A stretch of DNA of 64,000 nt from positions 1 through 64,000 of the forward strand of contig NZ_BIXZ01000002.1 of NCBI RefSeq assembly GCF_005406125.1, read 5' to 3'. This DNA is from Haloarcula mannanilytica (lineage in GTDB: Archaea > Halobacteriota > Halobacteria > Halobacteriales > Haloarculaceae). Positions 57,427 to 64,000 of this stretch are shown one piece after another. How positions within the stretch are numbered: the stretch's first letter is position 1; each line of letters begins with the position of its first letter. Below the pieces are notes generated by a model that was given only the letters and a program-made list of their open reading frames with translations, did no database searches and was not told where the DNA came from. The position numbers and the translations under genes are program-made.

Positions 57427-58203
57427 TCAGACGCCGAGCGCCGTTTCGACCCGGTCCCAGGCGGCCGCATCGAGGCCGGTCCCACCCAGCGTCTCGCCGT
57501 GGGCGTCGCTGCCGCCGGTCGGGACGAGGTCATACCGCTCGATAGCGTCGTCGACGAGGCTGTCGTCGACCGTGCGGCCGTAGGGATACCACCGTTCGAC
57601 GGCGTCGAGCGGAGCACATCGGGACAGCGCGGCTTCCGTATTGGGGTATCTGAACGGGTGAGCGAGGCCGACCAGCCCGCACGCATCCGAGAGTACCGCA
57701 CAGCCGCGCTCGAATGAAGGGACCTCCCGGGCGACGTAGCACGGACAGTCGCCGCCGATGAGTTCGTCGAACGCGGACTGGAAGGTGTGGTCGGACACCT
57801 CGGCGATAGCGCGGGCGATATGGGGCCGACCCAGGCCATCGCGCGGTTCGACGGGGAGTGACACGCCAAGGCGGTCCTCGACGCAATCGATGATTCGCGC
57901 GCCGCGTTCGCGGCGGTTCCGCTGGATGCGGTCGCACTCGGCCCGGAGTTCGTCGGTCGGGTCGACGCCGTAGCCCAGCAGGTCCAGTCGCTGCGTCTCG
58001 GTTTCAACGCGGAGTTCGATGCCGTGGAGGAGGGTCACGCCGTCCCGCTCAGCGATGGGGCCGTCGAGTTCGGGCTGGAGTCGGTCGTGGTCCGTGACGG
58101 CGACGATCTCGACACCCGCTCGGTTCGCGGCGGCCGGGACCTCGTCAAAGGAGAGGGCCCCATCGGAGCGGGTCGTGTGTACGTGCAAGTCAGCGACGAC
58201 CAT
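57427..58203 (-). CDS. PHP-domain phosphoesterase
   Basis: A 258-residue metal-dependent phosphoesterase. Metal ligands appear in DLHVHTTRSDGALSFDEV, AVTDHDRLQ, LLHGIELRVE, LGRPHIARA, GLAHPFRYP and GGSDAHGETLGG, covering the usual nine residues of the PHP site. The closest known activity is nucleoside 3',5'-bisphosphate phosphatase or YciV-type 5'-3' RNase. It stands 54 bases upstream of the zinc-finger gene in the same direction. Confidence 0.92.
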   Translation of the reverse strand: MVVADLHVHTTRSDGALSFDEVPAAANRAGVEIVAVTDHDRLQPELDGPIAERDGVTLLHGIELRVETETQRLDLLGYGVDPTDELRAECDRIQRNRRERGARIIDCVEDRLGVSLPVEPRDGLGRPHIARAIAEVSDHTFQSAFDELIGGDCPCYVAREVPSFERGCAVLSDACGLVGLAHPFRYPNTEAALSRCAPLDAVERWYPYGRTVDDSLVDDAIERYDLVPTGGSDAHGETLGGTGLDAAAWDRVETALGV

Positions 58204-58317
58204 ACCGATCCCACAACTCCCAGCGGGAAGCCGCTTCCGCTAAAATCATGGGACACGGACACATGGCTCGTGAGTGCCTTATACGCATTAAGGGACATTA
58301 TGATTATCTATAGTGAA

Positions 58318-58327
58318 GGTTTATTAA
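58318..58327 (+). promoter_or_regulatory. TATA box of the DUF5789-like gene
   Basis: GTTTATTAAC centred 27 bases from the ATG at 58350, which fixes MRMLSNATD as the N-terminus. Confidence 0.65.
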
Positions 58328-58349
58328 CGACCATGAACTTTCCCGAGAT

Positions 58350-58637
58350 ATGCGAATGCTAAGCAACGCGACGGACGCCTTCCAATCGTACGACTACCCG
58401 ATCTCCGCCGAAGAAATCATCGAAAGCGACGGCGACATGGAACTGGAACTGCCAAACGGCACCGAGCGCCTGGGTGACGCGCTCAGTCGGTCGGCCCCGG
58501 AAACCTTCGAGAGCGCGGAAGACGCCGAGTTCGCGGCCTTTTCCGGCGTGTCGAGCAAGGCCATCGGCCGGAAGGGCTACTCCGACCGCGACCCGGTCTG
58601 CATGGGCGAGGACGGCCCCGAAGAAGTCTCGTTCTGA
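58350..58637 (+). CDS. DUF5789-like haloarchaeal protein
   Basis: A 95-residue acidic protein. The features DYPISAEEIIESDGDMELELPNGTE, RSAPETFESAEDAEFAAF and the C-terminal KAIGRKGYSDRDP are those of the haloarchaeal DUF5789 family as I recall it. Function unknown. A terminator hairpin follows the gene. Confidence 0.85.
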   Translation: MRMLSNATDAFQSYDYPISAEEIIESDGDMELELPNGTERLGDALSRSAPETFESAEDAEFAAFSGVSSKAIGRKGYSDRDPVCMGEDGPEEVSF

Positions 58638-58692
58638 CGACCTGACAGCTACTTCCTACTGACCGCGGCCAAACGCGGTCATCCCAGCTCTG

Positions 58693-58719
58693 GACGGGGC
58701 CCCCCGTCTGATTCGTTTT
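58693..58719 (+). terminator. rho-independent-like terminator
   Basis: GACGGGG-CC-CCCCGTC (58693-58708) followed by TGATTCGTTTTTC. It lies 55 bases after the DUF5789-like gene. Confidence 0.7.
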
Positions 58720-58728
58720 TCACTCATG

Positions 58729-58746
58729 AGCGACAGCGCTGTCGCT
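58729..58746. repeat. 18-base perfect palindrome
   Basis: AGCGACAGCGCTGTCGCT equals its own reverse complement. It lies between a terminator and the convergent gene at 58799-59209, so it may be a second terminator stem or a protein-binding site. Confidence 0.7.
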
Positions 58747-58798
58747 GTCACCGTGGGTGATAGCCATCGCTCAGTGTGAGTGCACACGCGCGAGAGAG

Positions 58799-59209
58799 TT
58801 ACCGGTCGAGAAAATCCGGCTTGTCGACGGCGTCGGTGCTGTCGATTGACTGCTTGTCGAGCAGTTCCGAGGAGTCGAGCGCCGACGGCAGTCCGTCGCG
58901 GCCGCCGGTTGGCACGTCGCTTTCGTCGATGTACGTCTTTTCACCGTTGACCAGGTCAGCCCAGAGGGCGTCCCGGTCGGCGCTGGTCGTCTCCGCCGCT
59001 TCCTTGGCCTCGTTGCGCCCTTCGTCGTACGCGAGTTCGACCATGCTCTTGTGGTACGCCGAGTTCATCTCGGCGTAGATGGCTTCGAGCTCCTCGCGGT
59101 TGTACTCCCCGAGGCGCTCGGCGACACCGATGGCGTAGGCCCGGTCGGTGGCCTCGTCCTTGTCGAGGGCCTCCCAGTCGGTCCCGAACTCGCGCTCGTA
59201 TCGACTCAT
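58799..59209 (-). CDS. haloarchaeal protein partner of a KaiC-like ATPase
   Basis: A 136-residue acidic, mostly helical protein: MSRYEREFGTDWEALDKDEAT, helices through LGEYNREELEAIYAEMNSAYHKSMVELAYDEGRNEA, then a loop-rich C-terminus. No catalytic motif. Its start overlaps the stop of the ATPase gene by four bases (ATGA), so the two are translationally coupled. Not recognised; possibly one of the DUF7090/DUF7091 pair described in haloarchaea. Confidence 0.75.
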   Translation of the reverse strand: MSRYEREFGTDWEALDKDEATDRAYAIGVAERLGEYNREELEAIYAEMNSAYHKSMVELAYDEGRNEAKEAAETTSADRDALWADLVNGEKTYIDESDVPTGGRDGLPSALDSSELLDKQSIDSTDAVDKPDFLDR

Positions 59210-59919
59210 GACTCCACTTTCCGATCAGCGTGGACCTGCAGCCCGGAGTCGGAGAAGGATATCTCCCGGATGTCACAGTCGATAGCGGTGCCCCGCATCT
59301 TGATGACCTGGACACCGCGGGTCATGCTCCCGTTTTCGAGGAAGTTGTGGAAGAAGATGACGCCGTGGGCAAGGTAGTGCTCGTCGCTGTACGAGGAGGG
59401 GTCGGTCATCTCGGAGATGAGCAGCGTCGTCGCGTCCGTCTGTTTCAGCGCGGAGAGAAAGCCCGTAATTTCGTCTTCGACATCATTCATGAAATGCTGC
59501 AACAGCATCGTCGAGTCGATGACGACCCGCTGGATGTCGTTCTGTCGGATGTAGGCGACCAGCCGGTTCGTCAGCCCGCCCTCGCTGCCGAACTGCGTAA
59601 TCGTTCGTTTCCCGCTCTCGGTGACGAGGTTCAGGAACTGGATGGCGTCGGACTGCATCGCTCGGTCGAAGCCGAACTCGTAGCCGGCCATGTCCTGCAT
59701 CAGCTCCGTCTTGGTCTCGTGCATCGTCACGTACAGGCACGTCTCGCCCTCTTTGACGCCCTGCGTGATGAACTGTGAACAGAAAGTAGTCTTCCCGCTG
59801 CCAGGTGGGCCGCTGACCACGTAGAGGCGATTCGGGAGCAACCCCCCTTCAATGAGTTCGTCGAAACCGGGGACCCCACTAGAGAGACGCATATCAGCTA
59901 CCTGAGTCCGTCTGGACAT
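59206..59919 (-). CDS. KaiC/RadA-like (RAD55 family) ATPase
   Basis: A 237-residue RecA-fold ATPase. It starts MRLSSGVPGFDELIEGGLLPNRLY with Walker A GPPGSGKTTF, then FITQGVKEGETCLYV, a catalytic Glu in MHETK, and Walker B RVVIDSTMLL. The last third (FFHNFLENGSMTRGVQVIKMRGT) is the KaiC-like pattern. Archaeal members act as signalling or regulatory ATPases; the phosphorylation site of KaiC is not evident. A GTTATCAC box (minus, 59946-59953) gives a start within a few bases of the ATG. Confidence 0.9.
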   Translation of the reverse strand: MSRRTQVADMRLSSGVPGFDELIEGGLLPNRLYVVSGPPGSGKTTFCSQFITQGVKEGETCLYVTMHETKTELMQDMAGYEFGFDRAMQSDAIQFLNLVTESGKRTITQFGSEGGLTNRLVAYIRQNDIQRVVIDSTMLLQHFMNDVEDEITGFLSALKQTDATTLLISEMTDPSSYSDEHYLAHGVIFFHNFLENGSMTRGVQVIKMRGTAIDCDIREISFSDSGLQVHADRKVES

Positions 59920-59965
59920 ATGCTTTCACCTTCTATTTTCACCGGTGATAACTTATTCGGCTGCA

Positions 59966-60673
59966 TCAACGGTCGATAGCGCTGGGGTGACTATCAGCCA
60001 GTTCGAGCAGCCGCTCCGTCCCGGCCTCGTCGAACCGCATCGGCCGCCGCCACCACGGCCCCTTCCCCGAATCAGACGACAGCTCAGTGACCAGTTCGTT
60101 CGCGTCGGTGCCGCCGCTCGGTGCCGACAGCGGGACGACCGTGTCGTACAGTCGCGACTCGTTGGCGTTGCCACGGATGAGAACGCGAGCGTCGAAGGGG
60201 TCGCGTTTCACGTGTGCGTTCGAATCGAACTGGGCCTGTTCCTCGGACGGGAGTGAGTGGTACGCCTCGCCGGACACCGCGTCACGAGCAAGCCGGAAGT
60301 GGCCGATAATGTGGGCACCCCACTCCGGCGAGGCCCAGGCCGGACGGTCCTCGACAGTCGAGAGCGTCGCGTAGAAAAACAGGTAGTCGCCGGCCGAGAG
60401 TTCCGAAAGCGGCCCCGCCTTCACGCCATGTTCGTCGCCGTAGGTGTAGCGTTCGCCGCCGGCCTCCGGAAACTCCGGGTCGAAGTGGACCGGCTGGTCG
60501 GCCACCGCAGAAACGTCGGTCCGCAGGTCGAGGTCACCGTAGGTCGGCACGGGTTCGCTGGTCGGTTTCGACTCGGGTATCGGGATGTATTCGAAGGAAC
60601 CGTCGGGAAACAGCGGGCCGCGAAAACCGGGCTCGTTCGTGTTGGCTCCGACGTTGATGGCGACGCTTCGCAT
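59966..60673 (-). CDS. Nmad3-like protein (nucleotide modification associated domain 3)
   Basis: A 235-residue protein. The features FRGPLFPDGSFEYIPIPESK, HFDPEF, RYTYGDE and LSAGDYLFFYATL match the Nmad3 domain pattern (an N-terminal PIPE segment, D-P-x-F, TYGD, then G-D-x-L-x-F-YA). That domain was described next to systems that make or handle modified nucleotides. Here its neighbours are a KaiC-like ATPase upstream-of-stop and an acetyltransferase, none a known modification enzyme. A CCTTTTGTT box (minus, about 60694-60702) gives a leaderless start. The family call is from pattern memory. Confidence 0.68.
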   Translation of the reverse strand: MRSVAINVGANTNEPGFRGPLFPDGSFEYIPIPESKPTSEPVPTYGDLDLRTDVSAVADQPVHFDPEFPEAGGERYTYGDEHGVKAGPLSELSAGDYLFFYATLSTVEDRPAWASPEWGAHIIGHFRLARDAVSGEAYHSLPSEEQAQFDSNAHVKRDPFDARVLIRGNANESRLYDTVVPLSAPSGGTDANELVTELSSDSGKGPWWRRPMRFDEAGTERLLELADSHPSAIDR

Positions 60674-60724
60674 ACGTGACCGTCGGCGGGCGCAACAAAA
60701 GGACTGCCGGCACGCCGTCGCCAG

Positions 60725-61630
60725 TTACTGTCGGTCCGGCGGCTGGAGGTCCCGCTGGAACTCGTCGAACTGCTCCAGCCCCTCGGGCAGGTCAACGGAT
60801 AGTTGCCGCTCGGCACGGCGGTCGACGTTCGCCCCCTCGATAGGCTCCGCGACAGACTCCCAGCCGTCCTTGACGGTCAGTGACTTCGCCGGCGTGCCCG
60901 CAGCGATGTGGTGGGCAGGGATGTCCTTGCCGGCGATGGACTTCGCCGCGAGGATGGCGTTTTCCCCGACCTTGACGCCCGCCCGGACCATCGAGTCGTA
61001 GGTCAGGCGCACGTCGTCCTCGATGATGGTGTGGTAGTTGTCGACCTGCGTCTGGTCGACGGCGTCGTGGTCGTGGCTGTAGACGTGGGTGTCATCGGAG
61101 ATAGAGACGCGGTCACCGATAGTGAGTTTCCCGCGGTCGTCAAGGTGGACATCGTCGTGGACGACGACGTTGTCGCCGATTTCGATGTTGTGGCCGTAGG
61201 TGAAACTGATACCCTTGAAGAACCGACAGCCCTCGCCACAGGAGTCAAAGAGGTGGTCGGCGAGCATCCGCCGGAACCGAAGTGCGAACTCGACGTTGTC
61301 CGCCATCGGCGTCGCGTCGAACTGCCGCCAGAGCCACTGCAGGTGCTTCGAGCGTTTGAACCGCTCCTCGTCTTTCTCGGCGTAGTACTCGCTTTCGAGG
61401 GTCGTGTTACAGGGGTCATACCCCTGAAGCCGGACCCGCTCGGCCGGGGAGATATCCGCGCCGTCCTGCCAGCGCTCGTAGGCCTCCCGGTCGCCGTGCA
61501 GGTCGACGAGCACGTCGGTGACAACATCACAGGTATCCTCGTCGCCGGAAAGGCGTTCGTCGACTTCGTCGATAAACGCCCTGAGCCCCTCTTCGGCGAG
61601 CGGCGGCAGCGACACGTGACGCTTCGTCAT
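60725..61630 (-). CDS. hexapeptide-repeat acyltransferase
   Basis: A 301-residue protein. Residues 1-130 are helical and hold CNTTLESEYYAEKDEERFKRSKHLQWLWRQF. The left-handed beta-helix (about 140-255) has imperfect hexapeptides (SFTYGHNIEIGDNVVVHDDVHLDD..LTIGDRVSISDDTHVYSHDH) with the catalytic-type His in HVYSHDHD and a trimer contact at HHIAAGTPAKSLTVK. It resembles the maltose/galactoside O-acetyltransferase group, with a longer N-terminal part. ATG at 61630 gives MTKRHVSLPP; an earlier ATG would add 36 residues without family support. Confidence 0.88.
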   Translation of the reverse strand: MTKRHVSLPPLAEEGLRAFIDEVDERLSGDEDTCDVVTDVLVDLHGDREAYERWQDGADISPAERVRLQGYDPCNTTLESEYYAEKDEERFKRSKHLQWLWRQFDATPMADNVEFALRFRRMLADHLFDSCGEGCRFFKGISFTYGHNIEIGDNVVVHDDVHLDDRGKLTIGDRVSISDDTHVYSHDHDAVDQTQVDNYHTIIEDDVRLTYDSMVRAGVKVGENAILAAKSIAGKDIPAHHIAAGTPAKSLTVKDGWESVAEPIEGANVDRRAERQLSVDLPEGLEQFDEFQRDLQPPDRQ

Positions 61631-61768
61631 GTCGAAGACGTAGTCTCGCGGGCAGATAGGGGTTTCCGTTACGTGGGACCCATCCGATAACGTCCGCGTC
61701 ACGACACCGTGTGACACTCGGTTCGGCGAGCAAGCCACAGTTAAGACGCCACCGCTCCACGCGACGAC

Positions 61769-62785
61769 ATGGTCAGGTCGGACTTCATCATGGAGGTACG
61801 GCGCTACATTATCAACCCCACAGAGCGCCGACTACGAGCGCCCTGGCGGGTCACGGTCTGGCTGTTTCTCACCGGGTTCGGCCTCATCGTCACCGCAGGC
61901 CTTGTGGGACTAGTGGGGGGCCTGGCGAACCTGTCCGGGCCGACGTTCGTCGTCGGCCGACAGATCAGCGTCTTCGCCGCCGGAACGGCTATCGCGGTCG
62001 GAATCGGCTATCTGCTCGACCGACGGACGCTCGCCGACTACGGGCTGGGGTTGGACCGACAGTGGTGGCGCGACGCGGCCTTCGGACTCGGACTCGGTAT
62101 CGGGCTTCCAACACTTGTACTGCTTGTCGAACTGGCCGTCGGATTCGTCGAGGTCAGCGTCGCCCTCGCAACCGTTGACAGCGGGCTGCTTCCCCTGACG
62201 GCGTTCGGACCGCCGGTCGCCGTTCTCATTCTCGGGGCGTTCTTCCTCGTCCAGGCGACCGCCGAGGAGGTACTCGTCCGCGGCTACCTCCTGACGAACG
62301 CGGCCGAGGGGCTCGTCAGCTGGATCGGCAAGCGACGTGCAATCATCGCCGCGACGGCGCTGACGGGCGCGCTGTTCGGCGTCCTCCACTGGACGAACCC
62401 CAGCGCCTCGCTGCTCAGCGTGACCAACATCACCCTCTATGGCCTCCTGCTTGGTGCGTGCTACATCCTGACCGGTCGGCTCGGGGTCGCCACCGGCTTC
62501 CACGTCGCCTGGAACTACACGCTCGCGTTGCTCGATTTCCCCGTCAGCGGCCTGCGGATGGGCGTGTCCCTGCTCTCGACTGACGCAACCGGCCCCACGC
62601 TACTGACTGGCGGCGAGTTCGGCCCCGAAGGCGGACTCATCGCTCTCCCCCTGCTCGGCGTCGGCGGGGCCGCGCTGTACTGGTGGGTCCGCCGCGAGTA
62701 CGGCGCAGTCGAACTGCTGGACGACATCGCCACCCCCGACCTCCGGATTCGGACACGGTCCGATACCGCAAACCAAGACGGCTAA
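61769..62785 (+). CDS. CPBP family intramembrane metalloprotease
   Basis: A 338-residue membrane protein with about eight helices. The CPBP (ABI) motifs are AEEVLVRGYLL (the EExxxR glutamates), then FGVLHWTNP with His, and FHVAWNYTLALLD with His and Asn. These form the metal site of the CaaX-protease/bacteriocin-processing family. A short C-terminal tail is cytoplasmic. TTAAGAC near 61741 is centred about 27 bases from the ATG. Substrate unknown. Confidence 0.9.
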   Translation: MVRSDFIMEVRRYIINPTERRLRAPWRVTVWLFLTGFGLIVTAGLVGLVGGLANLSGPTFVVGRQISVFAAGTAIAVGIGYLLDRRTLADYGLGLDRQWWRDAAFGLGLGIGLPTLVLLVELAVGFVEVSVALATVDSGLLPLTAFGPPVAVLILGAFFLVQATAEEVLVRGYLLTNAAEGLVSWIGKRRAIIAATALTGALFGVLHWTNPSASLLSVTNITLYGLLLGACYILTGRLGVATGFHVAWNYTLALLDFPVSGLRMGVSLLSTDATGPTLLTGGEFGPEGGLIALPLLGVGGAALYWWVRREYGAVELLDDIATPDLRIRTRSDTANQDG

Positions 62786-62809
62786 GTGGACAGCGCCGCT
62801 ACGTCGGGT

Positions 62810-63862
62810 ATGGAATACGCGACACTCGGAAACTCCGGCGTCGAGGTCTCAGAGGTCGGCTTCGGTGCCTGGGTCGTCGGCACGGACTGGTGGGGCGACC
62901 GCACTCACGAGGACGCCATCGACATGGTCCAGCACGCGCTTGAGGAGGACGTGACGTTCTTCGACACCGGCGACGTGTACGGCCACGGCGACAGCGAGGA
63001 GATCATCGGCGAGGCGCTGGCAGAACACCGCGAGGAAGTCACCGTCTCGACGAAGATCGGGTACGACTTCTACAACAACCCCCAGGCCGGCCACGGCGAA
63101 CTCCCGAAGAAAGTCACGCCGGAGTGGGTCCACACCGCCGTCGACCGCTCGCTCGACCGCCTCGGCATGGACCACGTCGAACTGCTGATGCTGCACAACG
63201 CCAACGTCGACGAGGTCGACGAGGACGTGCTGGAAGCGCTCGACGAACTCCGCGAGGAAGGCAAGGTCGAGGCCATCGGCTGGGCGCTCGGCCCCTCCAT
63301 CGGCTGGCTCGCCGAGGGCGACGCCGCCGTCGCCAACGAGTTCGACGCGCTCCAGACCGTCTTTAACCTCTTCGAGCAGACCCCCGGCCAGCACTTCATC
63401 GACACCATCCGCGAGCAAAACGCCGACACGTCGATTCTCGCCCGTGTCCCTCACTCCTCGGGCCTGCTGAACGAGCAGGTGACCCCCAAGACGGAGTTCG
63501 AGGCCGACGACCACCGCGCGCACCGGCCTACGGAATGGTACGAGACCGGCTTCGAGAAGCTGGAGACCCTGCGGTTCTTAGAGCGCGACGGCGAGCGGAC
63601 GATGGGCCAGGCCGCCATCCAGTGGCTCCTCTATCACGACGAGGTGGCGTCGGTCACGCCGACGTTCCGGACCAACGCCGACATCGACGAGTGGGCCGGC
63701 GCGCCCGACACGCCGCCGCTCAGCGACGAGGAGTACGAGCGCGTGCAGGACCTGTACGCCGACAACTTCGGTATCGACCGCGACGACGGGATGGACGCCC
63801 TGCGCTCGTCGGTCGGCGGTGCGGACCTCGAAGAGACCGGCATGAAATCCGCCGGGGACTGA
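62810..63862 (+). CDS. aldo/keto reductase
   Basis: A 350-residue oxidoreductase of the YajO/Tas-like group. It shows LGNSGVEVSEVGFGAWVVG, the catalytic segment VTFFDTGDVYGHGDSEEIIG, STKIGYDFY with Lys, LLMLHNANV with His, and IGWALGPSIGW. It is longer than the other two in the window. A GCTAAGTG box at 62780-62787 supports ATG 62810. Substrate unknown; it overlaps no other gene and is followed by 138 bases of unannotated sequence to the window's end. Confidence 0.9.
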   Translation: MEYATLGNSGVEVSEVGFGAWVVGTDWWGDRTHEDAIDMVQHALEEDVTFFDTGDVYGHGDSEEIIGEALAEHREEVTVSTKIGYDFYNNPQAGHGELPKKVTPEWVHTAVDRSLDRLGMDHVELLMLHNANVDEVDEDVLEALDELREEGKVEAIGWALGPSIGWLAEGDAAVANEFDALQTVFNLFEQTPGQHFIDTIREQNADTSILARVPHSSGLLNEQVTPKTEFEADDHRAHRPTEWYETGFEKLETLRFLERDGERTMGQAAIQWLLYHDEVASVTPTFRTNADIDEWAGAPDTPPLSDEEYERVQDLYADNFGIDRDDGMDALRSSVGGADLEETGMKSAGD

Positions 63863-64000
63863 CGGCGAGGCGTTGTAGCGCCGACACATAGGCCACGACA
63901 GACCGGGCAACTGTGTCCGCCGCTTCAAACGGATTTTCTGCCAAATCATCAGTCCAGCCGACCAGCGACCCGGGACGCTGAAATCTCCAGTCGATACCTG

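Overview
The window is chromosomal DNA of an extremely halophilic archaeon (class Halobacteria). The first 125 bases are the 5' end of a 16S rRNA on the minus strand that reads like Haloarcula. This placement is supported by very acidic predicted proteins, high GC3, MC1 chromosomal protein, HTH-10 and HalOD1 regulators, EndA of the fused two-repeat type, and start codons sitting about 27 bases downstream of TATA-like boxes (leaderless mRNAs). The genus is an inference; no database search was possible.

Layout. 1-1150: 16S 5' end, its leader hairpins, at least three tandem rrn promoters, and the MC1 gene. 1343-3217: AbrB-like protein, pyrD, RDD membrane protein. 3272-10612 (minus): a translation/nucleic-acid block of a NucS-like zinc-ribbon protein, endA, trpS, pheS, pheT. 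10854-15498: a large chemotaxis transducer with three 45-residue repeats, a HAD phosphatase and a small membrane protein. 15689-19973: a Ski2/Brr2-like helicase diverging from an NmrA-like protein, then a winged-helix protein and a zinc mini-protein. 20103-32430: lipA and a 2-oxoacid dehydrogenase (E1alpha, E1beta, E2, a membrane protein, E3), split by a 5.3-kb minus-strand secreted GH2 beta-galactosidase that carries three concanavalin/LamG-like domains inside its fold. 32581-36490: membrane proteins, aldo/keto reductase, pheA, hsp20, bcp. 36543-43540: bacterial-type leuS, a sensor kinase with a degenerate receiver, two tandem zinc-ribbon mini-proteins, alanine dehydrogenase-like enzyme, lipoprotein. 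43541-51450: hairpin-rich spacer, thermosome, mutS, HTH-10 regulator, HalOD1 protein, nucS. 51635-57372: PH/coiled-coil protein, a Gfo/Idh/MocA plus aldo/keto reductase cassette, amidotransferase, cupin and small proteins. 57427-63862: PHP phosphoesterase, DUF5789-type protein, KaiC-like ATPase with an overlapping partner, an Nmad3-like protein, a hexapeptide acetyltransferase, a CPBP protease and a third aldo/keto reductase.

Genes that work together: three aminoacyl-tRNA synthetases (Phe, Trp, Leu), with trpS directly behind the tRNA-splicing endonuclease; lipoyl synthase next to the lipoylated E2 complex it serves; MutS and NucS, two DNA repair or mismatch-related enzymes, within 2 kb of each other. 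The items most worth a second look are the beta-galactosidase with nested lectin-like domains, the E2 with two peripheral-subunit-binding domains, the NucS N-domain fused to zinc ribbons, the Nmad3-like gene, the tandem 55-61-residue zinc proteins (one too short for routine gene calling), and the hairpin-rich spacer after the thermosome gene whose hairpin style recurs inside leuS. I saw no CRISPR array, tRNA gene, insertion sequence or prophage.
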